A stretch of 64,000 nucleotides of DNA, from the NCBI RefSeq assembly GCF_031846185.1, contig NZ_JAVRIF010000001.1:62001-126000 (forward strand), read 5' to 3'. Source of the stretch: Thalassotalea_H castellviae. GTDB lineage: Bacteria; Pseudomonadota; Gammaproteobacteria; Enterobacterales; Alteromonadaceae. The notes beneath the pieces are model-generated. The model was not told the DNA's origin, searched no databases, and saw only the letters and a list, made by a program, of their open reading frames with translations. Within the stretch, counting starts at the first letter, position 1. Every line of letters starts with the position of its first letter. Position numbers and translations under genes: made by a program. Below are positions 45,350 through 54,901 of this stretch, piece after piece.

Positions 45350-45832
45350 TTATCGTTTGATCGGTAAAAAATTAGTCGATTTGACTTCTTCCATGACCAC
45401 ATAAGTACGGCTTTCACTTACCGCAGGTAATCGTAATAACGTATCGCCAAGTAATTGCCTATACGCTGTCATATCTGCAACACGCGTTTTCAATAAAAAA
45501 TCAAAATCACCCGATACCAAATGGCATTCTTGGATCACTTCTAAATCATCCACCGCTTTTGAAAAATCATCAAATACATCGGGACTGGTTTTAGTTAATG
45601 TTATTTCTACAATAACTAAAAGAGCAGCCTCTAATTTTTCAGGGTTTAATATCGCTTGATAGCCTTTGATATAGTTGTCATTTTCTAAACGTTTTACACG
45701 CTCTAAGCATGGTGTAGGACTTAAGCCTACTCTTTTAGATAATTCAACATTTGATAAACGGCCGTTTTGTTGTAGCTCAAATAAAATATTTTTATCGATA
45801 CGGTCTAATTTTTTTTCTGCCAATAAACTCAT
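45350..45832 (-). CDS. lrp: Leucine-responsive regulatory protein Lrp
   Basis: A 160-residue Lrp/AsnC regulator from the ATG at 45832; a TTG at 45847 would add five residues. The N-terminal helix-turn-helix is LQQNGRLSNVELSKRVGLSPTPCLERVKRLE. The RAM ligand domain includes SGDFDFLLKTRVADMTAYRQLL. Length and sequence are very like E. coli Lrp, a global regulator of amino acid metabolism. It is divergent from alanine dehydrogenase across 134 bases, so local control of ald by Lrp and alanine or leucine is likely. It lies before ftsK, as in enterobacteria. Confidence 0.95.
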   Translation of the reverse strand: MSLLAEKKLDRIDKNILFELQQNGRLSNVELSKRVGLSPTPCLERVKRLENDNYIKGYQAILNPEKLEAALLVIVEITLTKTSPDVFDDFSKAVDDLEVIQECHLVSGDFDFLLKTRVADMTAYRQLLGDTLLRLPAVSESRTYVVMEEVKSTNFLPIKR

Positions 45833-45966
45833 TATATAAAAAACCAATAATATTTGTATTTACGATATTATATGCTGACTTACTGAAAATTACGACAGGT
45901 TAATCTAGAAATTTATCACTATACTAGTCGCAAATATTACAACAGCATTACAAAAGAGAGTTAAGT

Positions 45967-47088
45967 ATGATTATTGGTGTACCAAAAGAAATTAAAAATC
46001 ACGAGTATCGTATCGGTTTAACGCCAGCAGGTGTTAAAGAGCTAATCGTCAATGGCCATGATGTTATTGTTGAAAATAATGGTGGAGCGTCAATCGGTTT
46101 TGATAATGAACAATATATCGCAGCCGGCGCTAAAATCATTGATTCTGCAGAAGAAATTTTTGCTACGGCAGAAATGATCATAAAAGTAAAAGAGCCACAA
46201 CCTAACGAATGTAAAATGCTTCGTCCAGGTCAAGTTCTCTTCACTTACTTACACTTAGCCCCAGATCCACAACAAACAGAATTATTAGTTGCTTCAGGTG
46301 CTACTTGTATCGCTTATGAAACTGTTACCTCTGCTGCTGGTGGTTTACCGTTATTAGCGCCAATGTCAGAAGTTGCTGGCCGTATGTCTATTCAAGCTGG
46401 TGCTCACGCCCTTGAAAAAGCACAAGGCGGTTTAGGTGCCCTTCTTGGTGGTGTACCAGGTGTTGCTCCTGCCAAAGTATTAGTTGTTGGTGGTGGCGTT
46501 GTTGGTACACAAGCGGCTCGTATGGCTGTTGGTATGGGTGCTGACGTGACTATTTTAGATCGCTCATTGCCTCGATTACGTCAATTAGATACGGAATTTG
46601 ATGGTCGTTTAAAAACCGTTTATTCAACTGCTGATGCGATGGATCAATTAATTATTGATGCTGATTTAGTCATAGGCGCAGTACTTATTCCAGGTGCAGC
46701 AGCACCAAAACTAGTGACCAAAGAACATATCAAGTCAATGAAAAAAGGCGCTGTTGTTGTTGATGTAGCCATTGATCAGGGGGGTTGTTTTGCAACGTCT
46801 AAAGCGACAACTCACCAAGAACCAACCTATGTAGTGGATGATGTGGTTCATTATTGTGTAGCAAATATGCCTGGTGGTGTCGCACGTACGTCAACCATGG
46901 CATTAACTAATGCAACATTACCCTTTGCAGTGACACTCGCTAATAAAGGCGCCAAGCAAGCCTTATTAGATGACGAACACTTAATGGCTGGTTTAAACGT
47001 TTTAGGTGGTAAGATTACCTATAAACCAGTCGCTGATGATTTAGGTTATAACTATGTTTCGCCACAAGAAGCATTAGCTGCTTTATAA
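45967..47088 (+). CDS. ald: Alanine dehydrogenase
   Basis: A 373-residue NAD-dependent enzyme that deaminates alanine to pyruvate or runs in reverse. The N-terminal start MIIGVPKEIKNHEYRIGLTPAGV, the catalytic His in FTYLHLAPD, and the Rossmann VLVVGGGVVGTQAARMAVGMGADV with Asp in ILDRS are all present. DVAIDQGGCF is also typical. GAGAG precedes the ATG. It is divergent from lrp and ended by its own terminator. Confidence 0.96.
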   Translation: MIIGVPKEIKNHEYRIGLTPAGVKELIVNGHDVIVENNGGASIGFDNEQYIAAGAKIIDSAEEIFATAEMIIKVKEPQPNECKMLRPGQVLFTYLHLAPDPQQTELLVASGATCIAYETVTSAAGGLPLLAPMSEVAGRMSIQAGAHALEKAQGGLGALLGGVPGVAPAKVLVVGGGVVGTQAARMAVGMGADVTILDRSLPRLRQLDTEFDGRLKTVYSTADAMDQLIIDADLVIGAVLIPGAAAPKLVTKEHIKSMKKGAVVVDVAIDQGGCFATSKATTHQEPTYVVDDVVHYCVANMPGGVARTSTMALTNATLPFAVTLANKGAKQALLDDEHLMAGLNVLGGKITYKPVADDLGYNYVSPQEALAAL

Positions 47089-47125
47089 ACATCGCGAGTA
47101 AGTTTAAAACTTGAACAAGTAAAAA

Positions 47126-47156
47126 GCTCCTTGCGTGAATTCGCTAGGAGTTTTTT
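47126..47156 (+). terminator. Terminator of ald
   Basis: CTCCT-T-GCG and CGC-T-AGGAG pair around a six-base loop, with one mismatch, and a T-run follows. Confidence 0.82.
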
Positions 47157-47347
47157 ATTTATAAAGCAAAAGTGTTGTATCGTATTTGTTCAACAACTAT
47201 ACGAAAGATTAACAACTCGTACAAAAATTATTGCATTTAAATCCCCTTATCGAATATTTATCTTGAAAAGTTAGTGTACCTACTTGAGATCTTCCCTTAA
47301 TATCCCAATCATTAAGTTATTCAAATTTTATATTACTGGAGTAATTC

Positions 47348-48301
47348 ATGAGCGAAGCAAGACATTGCCCGTTACTCATTTTGGGCTCAGGCCCAGCTGG
47401 CTATACTGCTGCTGTTTATGCAGCCCGCGCAAACTTAAAACCTGTAATGATCACAGGTATGCAACAAGGGGGTCAATTAACAACAACCACCGAAGTTGAA
47501 AATTGGCCAGGAGATGCTGACGATCTAACAGGTCCAGCGTTAATGGAACGTATGCAAAAGCATGCTGAAAAGTTTGATACTGAAATTATTTTTGATCATA
47601 TTGAATCCGTAGATTTCTCCTCAAAGCCTTACAAATTGTCGGGTAGTAGCGAATACACTTGTGATGCTTTGATTATATGTACCGGAGCATCCGCTCAATA
47701 TTTAGGTCTACCATCTGAAGAAGCTTTCATGGGTAAAGGTGTGTCAGCTTGTGCAACATGTGATGGATTCTTTTACCGCAATCAAAAAGTAGCGGTTGTT
47801 GGTGGCGGTAATACTGCGGTTGAAGAAGCGCTTTATTTATCGAATATTGCATCAGAAGTACATTTAGTACATCGTCGCGACACTTTCCGTTCAGAAAAAA
47901 TATTGACTGACCGTTTAATGGAAAAAGTTAAAAACGGTAATATCATCTTGCATACTGATCGCACTTTAGATGAAGTATTAGGTGACAACATGGGTGTTAC
48001 AGGCATTCGAGTTAAAGATACAAAATCGGATGCGACTGAAAATATCGACGTAGCAGGTTGTTTTATAGCCATTGGTCACAAGCCAAATACAGACATATTT
48101 AAAGATCAATTAGCGATGAAAGATGGTTATATTACCATCAATAGTGGTACACAAGGTAACGCGACTCAAACAAGTGTTGAAGGTATTTATGCTGCTGGTG
48201 ACGTTGCCGATCATATCTATCGTCAAGCGATCACTTCTGCAGGTGCTGGTTGTATGGCAGCGCTTGACGCAGAACGCTATCTAGACGCAAAAGGCGCTTA
48301 A
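47348..48301 (+). CDS. trxB: Thioredoxin reductase
   Basis: A 317-residue FAD/NADPH enzyme that reduces thioredoxin. FAD motif LGSGPAGYTAAVYAARA, redox pair Cys135/Cys138 (ACATCDGF), NADPH motif VVGGGNTAVEEALYL, and C-terminal YAAGDVADHIYRQAITSAGAGC are all in place. GGAG lies six bases before the ATG. It precedes aat and bpt by six bases in an operon. Confidence 0.97.
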   Translation: MSEARHCPLLILGSGPAGYTAAVYAARANLKPVMITGMQQGGQLTTTTEVENWPGDADDLTGPALMERMQKHAEKFDTEIIFDHIESVDFSSKPYKLSGSSEYTCDALIICTGASAQYLGLPSEEAFMGKGVSACATCDGFFYRNQKVAVVGGGNTAVEEALYLSNIASEVHLVHRRDTFRSEKILTDRLMEKVKNGNIILHTDRTLDEVLGDNMGVTGIRVKDTKSDATENIDVAGCFIAIGHKPNTDIFKDQLAMKDGYITINSGTQGNATQTSVEGIYAAGDVADHIYRQAITSAGAGCMAALDAERYLDAKGA

Positions 48302-48307
48302 TAACGT

Positions 48308-49024
48308 ATGACTCAGACTATCCCATTATTGTCATCGGATAGTCTGATTTTCCCTCCTGTTCACTCCGCGCTTAAAGAGCCAAATGGATTACTTGCCTTT
48401 GGCGGCGATTTAACACCTAAGCGATTAGCTAAAGCCTATTCATCAGGAATATTTCCTTGGTTTAGTGAAGGTGAAGTTATCATGTGGTGGAGCCCCGATC
48501 CTCGTGGCGTCATTTATTGTAACGAATTAAAAATAAATAAAACCCTCAGAAAGCATCTTAAAAAACAGACATTTACTGTAACGCTTAATCACGCTTTTGA
48601 AAAAGTTATTGAGCTATGTGCTGATGCGCCTTTTCGTAAAGAAGGTACTTGGATTGTTGATGAGATGATAGACGCTTACATAAACATGCACCAAGAAGGC
48701 TTAGCCCATTCCATTGAAGTATGGTCAGGCAATCAATTAGTCGGCGGGTTGTACGGCGTGGCCATAAACGGTTACTTTTCGGGTGAGTCAATGTTTTATA
48801 AACAAAGTAATACTTCAAAAACCGCACTAGTTTATTTAGTTGATTTACTTAAGAGTCAAAATATTGAATTTCTCGATTGCCAAATGTTAAACCCTTTCTT
48901 AGCAGAGATGGGCTGTTGTGAAATATCACGTGATGCTTTTCTTCAACATAAAGCACAAGCCTTAAAAAATCGATTACCCAATGATTTTTGGCAGCCACGT
49001 CAACTATACTTAAATCATGAATGA
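48308..49024 (+). CDS. aat: Leucyl/phenylalanyl-tRNA-protein transferase
   Basis: A 238-residue enzyme that adds Leu or Phe to proteins with N-terminal Arg or Lys, marking them for ClpS/ClpAP. Marks are GLLAFGGDLTPKRLAKAYSSGIFPWF, MWWSPDPRGV, GTWIVDEMIDAYINMHQEGLAHSIEVW and LVGGLYGVAINGYFSGESMF. It overlaps bpt by eight bases. clpA and clpS are encoded within 4 kb. Confidence 0.96.
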   Translation: MTQTIPLLSSDSLIFPPVHSALKEPNGLLAFGGDLTPKRLAKAYSSGIFPWFSEGEVIMWWSPDPRGVIYCNELKINKTLRKHLKKQTFTVTLNHAFEKVIELCADAPFRKEGTWIVDEMIDAYINMHQEGLAHSIEVWSGNQLVGGLYGVAINGYFSGESMFYKQSNTSKTALVYLVDLLKSQNIEFLDCQMLNPFLAEMGCCEISRDAFLQHKAQALKNRLPNDFWQPRQLYLNHE

Positions 49025-49718
49025 AAATTATCAATTAGGGATCAGTCAAACATTTCCCTGTAGTTATTTACCGGATCAGCAAGAGCGATTGTTAATTGCG
49101 GTTGATGAACGCCTACAAGACGCTGAGCATTATGGCTGGTTAATGTCGCAAGGCTTTCGTCGAAGTGGTGATCAAATATATCGTCCTCATTGTATAAACT
49201 GCAGGGCTTGTCAATCCTTAAGGGTGCTGGCGCATGAATACGTGCCAACAAAGAGTCAAAAGCGATTATTAAAGAAAAACGGTACCTATACCATTAAAGT
49301 CAATGATGAATTACAAGAAAATTATTACCCTTTATATAAAAATTATATCAATGAAATTCACAAAGATGGTGCTATGTACCCCGCTAACTATGCACAATAT
49401 CAAAGTTTTTTAAGTGGCAAACTCACCCAACAATTATTTTTAGAAATATGGCATGATGAACGACTGATCAGTGTAGCTGTGACGGATATTTTAAGTCATG
49501 CATTATCGGCTGTTTATACCTTTTACCACCCTGACTATCGAAAAAATGGCATCGGTGCTTTTTCGATCATTCAACAAATACTCTTGGCAGATAAATTAAA
49601 CAAAAAATATCTTTATCTGGGTTATCAAATAGATGATTGTCAAAAGATGAATTATAAAAATCGTTATTATCCTCACCAGCTTTTGAAAGAAAATAGCTGG
49701 AAAACCATAAATAAATAA
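49017..49718 (+). CDS. bpt: Aspartate/glutamate leucyltransferase Bpt
   Basis: A 233-residue ATE1-fold transferase that adds Leu to N-terminal Asp or Glu. The Cys-rich start (TFPCSYLPDQQERLL, HCINCRACQSLRV) and the GNAT-like part (AVTDILSHALSAVYTFYHPDYRKNGIGAFSI, then YLGYQIDDCQKMNYKNRYYP) are typical. With aat upstream it makes both branches of the Leu N-degron pathway available. The start lies inside aat. Confidence 0.94.
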   Translation: MNENYQLGISQTFPCSYLPDQQERLLIAVDERLQDAEHYGWLMSQGFRRSGDQIYRPHCINCRACQSLRVLAHEYVPTKSQKRLLKKNGTYTIKVNDELQENYYPLYKNYINEIHKDGAMYPANYAQYQSFLSGKLTQQLFLEIWHDERLISVAVTDILSHALSAVYTFYHPDYRKNGIGAFSIIQQILLADKLNKKYLYLGYQIDDCQKMNYKNRYYPHQLLKENSWKTINK

Positions 49719-49801
49719 CACTATAGCTTTACTTTAGCCGCTGATTTGGGCATTATCTGCGCAGCTTTTTATTAACGCACAATTTAGAGGTTTAACGCCC
49801 A

Positions 49802-50020
49802 ATGGCGAAAGAAGAAAATATTGAAATGCAAGGTACGGTTTTAGATACCTTACCAAATACTATGTTTCGTGTTGAATTAGAAAATGGACACGTTGTAACG
49901 GCTCATATCTCAGGAAAAATGCGTAAAAACTATATTCGTATTTTAACGGGCGATAAAGTAACAGTTGAGTTAACACCTTACGATTTATCTAAAGGCCGCA
50001 TTATTTTCCGTGCAAGATAA
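49802..50020 (+). CDS. infA: Translation initiation factor IF-1
   Basis: A 72-residue S1/OB-fold protein, exactly the family length. It reads KEENIEMQGTVLDTLPNTMFRVEL, HISGKMRKNYIRILTGDKV and ELTPYDLSKGRI. It binds the 30S A site during initiation. GAGG precedes the ATG at 11 bases. A terminator follows. Confidence 0.97.
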   Translation: MAKEENIEMQGTVLDTLPNTMFRVELENGHVVTAHISGKMRKNYIRILTGDKVTVELTPYDLSKGRIIFRAR

Positions 50021-50038
50021 TAGCAATAAATTTTTTAA

Positions 50039-50067
50039 AAAAGCTCTAGTTATAGAGCTTTTTTTAT
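50039..50067 (+). terminator. Terminator of infA
   Basis: AAGCTCTA/TAGAGCTT with a four-base loop and T-run, about 20 bases after the infA stop. An A-run before the stem may let it serve the opposite strand too. Confidence 0.87.
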
Positions 50068-50159
50068 ACCTGAAATTTTATGATTACAAATAAAAAAGCA
50101 AATAACCTCATCATGTTATTTGCTTAAAATGATATAAAAATGAATTAAGAGCGTTAAAC

Positions 50160-52415
50160 TTAATGTTCAACAAGTTCCTTTTTAGACTCATAACTTAATA
50201 CAAGCTTATCTTTCTTAACTCCTATTTTCGCAATACCACCGTGAGTCAAACCGCCAAAAAGTAATTCATTGGCTAATGGTTTTTTCAGATGCTCTTGGAT
50301 CAAACGCGACATAGGCCGTGCTCCCATCGCTTTATCGTATCCATGCGTTGCTAACCATTTTTTAGCGTCTTTCGTTAACTCTAACGAAACGCCTTTTTCA
50401 TCTAATTGAGCTTGGAGTTCAACAATAAATTTATCCACAACTTGATGGATCACATCATCCGATAAATGATTGAACCAAACAATATTGTCTAAACGGTTTC
50501 TAAATTCTGGAGAAAACACTTTATTGATTTCATCCATGGCATCAACACTATGATCTTGTTGTTTAAAGCCGATTGACTGACGAGTAGTTTCTTGAACCCC
50601 CGCGTTGGTCGTTAGCACTAAAGTAATGTTTCTAAAGTCGGCTTTACGGCCATTGTTATCCGTTAATGTTCCATGGTCCATCACCTGTAACAAAATGTTG
50701 TATACATCTTCATGAGCCTTTTCTATCTCATCTAATAAGACAACTGCATGAGGGTGCTTTAAAACGGCATCTGTGAGTAAACCACCTTGTTCATACCCCA
50801 CATAACCAGGAGGAGCACCTATTAAGCGGCTAACTGCATGTTTTTCCATATATTCAGACATATCATAGCGCAGTAACTCAACCCCTAATATTTTAGCTAA
50901 TTGTTGGGTGACTTCCGTTTTACCAACCCCCGTAGGGCCAGCAAATAAAAACGAACCGATAGGTTTTTCTTCATTACCTAAACCAGCACGCGATAACCGG
51001 ATCACGGAGCTAAGTTCATCAATGGCATGATCTTGACCAAAAACGACTAATTTTAAATTTCTATCTAAGGTTTTTAAGCTATCTTTTTCAGAAGAAGACA
51101 CTGATTTTTCAGGAATACGAGCTATTTTTGCAACGATCGTTTCTATATCATTATCATTAATAACTTTTTTACGTTTTGATGCAGCAACTAATTGTTGTTT
51201 AGCGCCTGCTTCATCTATGACATCAATGGCTTTGTCCGGTAAAAATCGTTCATTTATATATTTAGCAGATAACTTAGCTGCAGCATGTAACGCCTTATTG
51301 GTATAACGAATCCCATGATGTGATTCGTACTTTTCTTTTAAGCCTTGTAATATTTTAGTGGTATCAGCAACACTGGGTTCTACAACATCAATTTTCTGAA
51401 AACGACGAGCTAAAGCGCGATCTTTTTCAAAAATACTTTGATACTCTTGGTAAGTTGTCGAGCCAACGCATTTCAATTTACCTGATGATAATAGTGGTTT
51501 AATTAAATTGGACGCATCCATCATGCCACCAGAAGCCGCACCAGCGCCGATAATCGTATGGATCTCATCGACAAATAAAATAGCATTGCCTTCTTTTTCC
51601 AATTCTTTTAGCAATGCTTTAAACCGTTTTTCAAAATCACCACGATATTTTGTCCCTGCTAGTAACGCCCCCATATCTAACGAATAGATGGTGGCATCTT
51701 TTAAAAACTCCGGAACTTTCTCTGAAATGATGAGATTCGCAAGGCCTTCTGCAATAGCTGTTTTGCCAACTCCCGCTTCCCCCACGTATAAAGGATTATT
51801 TTTACGTCGACGGCCAAGGACTTGCAGGGTTCGTTCAAGTTCACTTTCACGACCGACAAGCGGATCAATATTGCCGCTTCTTGCTTCATCATTTAAATTT
51901 GTCGCAAAATTTTCAATGGTTCTAGGCTCTTCATCAGTTTGCTGTGTTGTTTCTTCTACAGATTGAGCATCATTTAGTTCAACTTTAGCAATGCCATGAG
52001 AGATATAATTAACAATATCTAATCGGCTGATATCTGATTTTTTAAGAAAATAAGCGGCCTGTGATTCTTGTTCGCTAAAAATGGCCACCAAGACGTTAGA
52101 GCCATTGACTTCGCTTTTACCCGAAGATTGCACATGAAAAACCGCTCGTTGCAGAACTCGTTGAAACCCTAGTGTAGGTTGTGTTTCTCGTTCTTCTTCA
52201 CCAGCAGGGATAACAGGCGTTGTTTCTCCAATAAAATCAAGCAACTCTTTGCGTAATTTACTCATATCTGCACCACATGCTTGTAATGCATCAATAGAAG
52301 AAGGGTTATCTAATAACGCCAATAATAGATGCTCAACCGTCATAAACTCATGGCGGGACTCTTTGGCTTGGCGGAACGCCAGATTAAGGGAAATTTCTAA
52401 ATCTTTATTTAACAT
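50160..52415 (-). CDS. clpA: ATP-dependent protease subunit ClpA
   Basis: A 751-residue AAA+ unfoldase for ClpP. The N-domain that binds ClpS (about 1-145) is followed by D1 with Walker A GEAGVGKTAIAEG and D2 with GPTGVGKTEVTQQ. D2 also has the IGAPPGYVGYEQGG pore region and VLLDEIEKAHEDVYN Walker B. An IGF-like loop (TRQSIGFKQQ) that docks ClpP is present. It follows clpS by 29 bases. clpP must be elsewhere. Confidence 0.97.
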   Translation of the reverse strand: MLNKDLEISLNLAFRQAKESRHEFMTVEHLLLALLDNPSSIDALQACGADMSKLRKELLDFIGETTPVIPAGEEERETQPTLGFQRVLQRAVFHVQSSGKSEVNGSNVLVAIFSEQESQAAYFLKKSDISRLDIVNYISHGIAKVELNDAQSVEETTQQTDEEPRTIENFATNLNDEARSGNIDPLVGRESELERTLQVLGRRRKNNPLYVGEAGVGKTAIAEGLANLIISEKVPEFLKDATIYSLDMGALLAGTKYRGDFEKRFKALLKELEKEGNAILFVDEIHTIIGAGAASGGMMDASNLIKPLLSSGKLKCVGSTTYQEYQSIFEKDRALARRFQKIDVVEPSVADTTKILQGLKEKYESHHGIRYTNKALHAAAKLSAKYINERFLPDKAIDVIDEAGAKQQLVAASKRKKVINDNDIETIVAKIARIPEKSVSSSEKDSLKTLDRNLKLVVFGQDHAIDELSSVIRLSRAGLGNEEKPIGSFLFAGPTGVGKTEVTQQLAKILGVELLRYDMSEYMEKHAVSRLIGAPPGYVGYEQGGLLTDAVLKHPHAVVLLDEIEKAHEDVYNILLQVMDHGTLTDNNGRKADFRNITLVLTTNAGVQETTRQSIGFKQQDHSVDAMDEINKVFSPEFRNRLDNIVWFNHLSDDVIHQVVDKFIVELQAQLDEKGVSLELTKDAKKWLATHGYDKAMGARPMSRLIQEHLKKPLANELLFGGLTHGGIAKIGVKKDKLVLSYESKKELVEH

Positions 52416-52444
52416 AGGCTACTCCACATTAAAACCTAGTAACA

Positions 52445-52765
52445 TTACGCTTTCTCCATCGTGCACTTTAAAGGGTGCTGATTTTCTAAGGCATAATTGC
52501 ACACTTGATTTACTTTCATCTCTGCTACTTCTGCAGTAAATGTGCCACAACGGCCTTTACCTTTGTAATGAATTTCTAACATTACATCAGTTGCTTTTTC
52601 TTCATTCATACTAAAAAATTTTCGCAATACATCTATGACAAAATCCATCGGAGTATAATCATCATTTAATAAAACAACATTATACATTGGCGGTTTTTGA
52701 TATTGCTTTTCAACTTCTTTTTCGAGGAGTTCTTGATCCTCAATCGATGGTTTCCAATTACTCAT
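52445..52765 (-). CDS. clpS: ClpS, N-end-rule adaptor of ClpAP
   Basis: A 106-residue adaptor. The hydrophobic-pocket and ClpA-binding segments are visible: YNVVLLNDDYTPMDFVIDVLRKFF, then ATDVMLEIHYKGKGRCGTFTAEVAE. It presents proteins with N-terminal Leu, Phe, Tyr or Trp to ClpA. It is co-transcribed with clpA and divergent from cspD, as in E. coli. Confidence 0.96.
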   Translation of the reverse strand: MSNWKPSIEDQELLEKEVEKQYQKPPMYNVVLLNDDYTPMDFVIDVLRKFFSMNEEKATDVMLEIHYKGKGRCGTFTAEVAEMKVNQVCNYALENQHPLKCTMEKA

Positions 52766-52977
52766 ATTTCTATATTAGTCTGTCGCAGCAATTTTTGCTG
52801 CATCATTTTTGATAAAACAAGATAAAATTCTGTTAAATATATGTGAATTTTACTTGACTATTTAAATAAATTATCTACGATTTAATCAGTGGCGATTTAT
52901 TAGTCACTTTTTTTAGGTGGATAATGCTTTTGGGGAAGCATACCTAATTACCGATGATTTTAGAAGGAAGTTGAAGT

Positions 52978-53202
52978 ATGGCTCACGGTACAGTTAAGTG
53001 GTTTAATAACGCGAAAGGTTTTGGTTTTATTCGTCCTGAAGATGGTGGAGAGGATATATTTGCTCATTACTCAACCATACAAATGGATGGTTATCGTACG
53101 TTAAAAGCGGGACAGGATGTAAATTACGAACTAAATGCAGGTCCTAAAGGGCATCATGCAGCAAGTATTACTCCTAATGATATTGAAGAATCAAACGAAT
53201 AA
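52978..53202 (+). CDS. cspD: Cold-shock-domain protein CspD
   Basis: A 74-residue single OB-fold protein with RNP1 KGFGFI and RNP2 DIFAHYS. The position between clpS and icd and the longer C-terminal tail point to CspD, which in E. coli inhibits replication in stationary phase. GAAGGA precedes the ATG. The 212-base region upstream is shared with divergent clpS. Confidence 0.92.
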   Translation: MAHGTVKWFNNAKGFGFIRPEDGGEDIFAHYSTIQMDGYRTLKAGQDVNYELNAGPKGHHAASITPNDIEESNE

Positions 53203-53246
53203 CGCTTTTTATTTGTTAATATCAATATTACTCAAGTATATTTAAT

Positions 53247-53276
53247 AAAAAAACACAGCTTAAGCTGTGTTTTTTA
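53247..53276. terminator. Bidirectional terminator between cspD and icd
   Basis: A near-perfect palindrome, ACACAGCTTAAGCTGTGT, flanked by A- and T-runs, lies between two convergent genes and can end both. Confidence 0.87.
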
Positions 53277-53306
53277 TTTTAGTGAAATAAAACTTAGCAT
53301 GTTTAA

Positions 53307-54557
53307 TTACATGTTTTCGATGATACATTCACCAAATTGAGAACACGTCACTAATGTTGCCCCTTCCATCAATCTTTCAAAATCATAAGTAACGGTTTTT
53401 GCATTGATAGCACCTGATATTCCTTTCAATAAAAGATCCGCAGCCTCAACCCACCCCATGTGTCTTAACATCATTTCTGCTGATAAAATCACAGAGCTTG
53501 GGTTTACTTTATTTAAACCCGCATATTTTGGTGCGGTGCCATGAGTAGCTTCAAATATCGCAATTTTTTCACCAATATTTGCACCTGGTGCAATACCTAT
53601 GCCTCCCACTTGAGCGGAAAGAGCGTCAGAAAGATAATCACCATTTAAATTTAATGTAGCAATAACATCATATTCTGCCGGACGAAGAAGCATTTGTTGT
53701 AACATAGAATCGGCAATAACATCTTTGATGATAATTTCTCTGCCGTTTTTTGGGTTTTCAATTTTATACCAAGGACCACCATTTAAAAGTTGTGCTGAAA
53801 ACTCTTCTTTGGCAAGTTCATAACCCCACTCTTTAAAAGCACCTTCGGTATATTTCATAATATTCCCTTTATGTACTAATGTAACCGAAGCACGATCATG
53901 ATCTATGGCGTATTGAATTGCTTTCCTTACTAACCGCTGTGAACCTTCTTTTGAAACAGGCTTTATACCAACACCGCAAAGATCGGTAAAACGAATATTA
54001 TTTACACCCATTTCGCTTTGTAAAAATGAAATCAACTTTTGTGCTTGTTCACTTCCCGCTTGATATTCAATTCCTGAATAAATATCTTCAGAGTTTTCTC
54101 TAAAAACCACCATATTAACTTCAGAAGGTTTTTTAACGGGAGTCGGAACTCCGGTAAACCATTGAACCGGACGTTGACAAACATATAGATCCAACACTTG
54201 TCTTAAAGCAACATTTAACGAACGCATTCCTCCACCTACGGGTGTCGTCAACGGGCCTTTTATGCCTACTTTAAATTGTTTAAACACCTCAAGCGTTTCT
54301 TCTGGTAACCAAGTTTCACTATCATATATTTGTGTGGCTTTTTCACCTGCGTATACTTCCATCCAATGAATTTGACGATCACTTCCATACGCTTTAGAAA
54401 CCGCTGCATCGACTACCATAAGCATTGCTGGTGTAACATCAACACCAATGCCATCTCCTTCGATAAATGGGATTATGGGGTGATTAGGAACACGTAATAA
54501 ACCATTTTCTATTGTGATCGCTTCACCGTTTTCAGGGATATGAACATTAGTGTACAT
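53307..54557 (-). CDS. icd: NADP-dependent isocitrate dehydrogenase
   Basis: A 416-residue TCA-cycle enzyme. It matches E. coli Icd in length and in the substrate loop GGGMRSLNVALRQ, whose Ser is the site that AceK phosphorylates there. VFRENSEDIYSGIE, LVHKGNIMKYTEGAFKEWGY and APGANIGEKIAIFEATHGTAPKYAG also match. GAGGAAAT precedes the ATG. It is convergent with cspD. Confidence 0.97.
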   Translation of the reverse strand: MYTNVHIPENGEAITIENGLLRVPNHPIIPFIEGDGIGVDVTPAMLMVVDAAVSKAYGSDRQIHWMEVYAGEKATQIYDSETWLPEETLEVFKQFKVGIKGPLTTPVGGGMRSLNVALRQVLDLYVCQRPVQWFTGVPTPVKKPSEVNMVVFRENSEDIYSGIEYQAGSEQAQKLISFLQSEMGVNNIRFTDLCGVGIKPVSKEGSQRLVRKAIQYAIDHDRASVTLVHKGNIMKYTEGAFKEWGYELAKEEFSAQLLNGGPWYKIENPKNGREIIIKDVIADSMLQQMLLRPAEYDVIATLNLNGDYLSDALSAQVGGIGIAPGANIGEKIAIFEATHGTAPKYAGLNKVNPSSVILSAEMMLRHMGWVEAADLLLKGISGAINAKTVTYDFERLMEGATLVTCSQFGECIIENM

Positions 54558-54901
54558 AGGTATTTCCTCATAGCTGATGCAAAGTTTTGTTATCGGCTGT
54601 TAGTTTTATTCTCGCCTTATGCTTAACCTAATGGATTATGAGTAATTACACTAATACTGATATTGTGATACCGAACATAACTATGGTGAATAATTAACAA
54701 ACAATTTGAATAAATGTTTTACAAAATTATAGATAAAACAGCTGAAAAACCGTAAAACCTTCCAGAAAGGTTTAAGGGTGTACAAGGAAAATAAAATTTA
54801 AATAATTTAGAAAAGACAGAAAAGTATGCTGAATATTCAGCATACTTTGTCATGTAGATAAGCACTAAGATGAATAATAACTAAAGAACGCTACCGTAAG
54901 T
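54558..54901. other. Non-coding region between icd and chemoreceptor gene
   Basis: These 344 bases hold the icd promoter region, a weak inverted repeat CCTTCCAGAAAGG near 54759, and the long palindrome at 54821-54848. No gene is visible. Confidence 0.5.
54821..54848 (-). terminator. 28-bp perfect palindrome, likely terminator
   Basis: AAAGTATGCTGAAT and its exact complement meet without a spacer. It lies 54 bases after the chemoreceptor stop. On the minus strand it is followed by a broken T-rich stretch, so it is a weak terminator or a protein-binding dyad. Confidence 0.5.
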
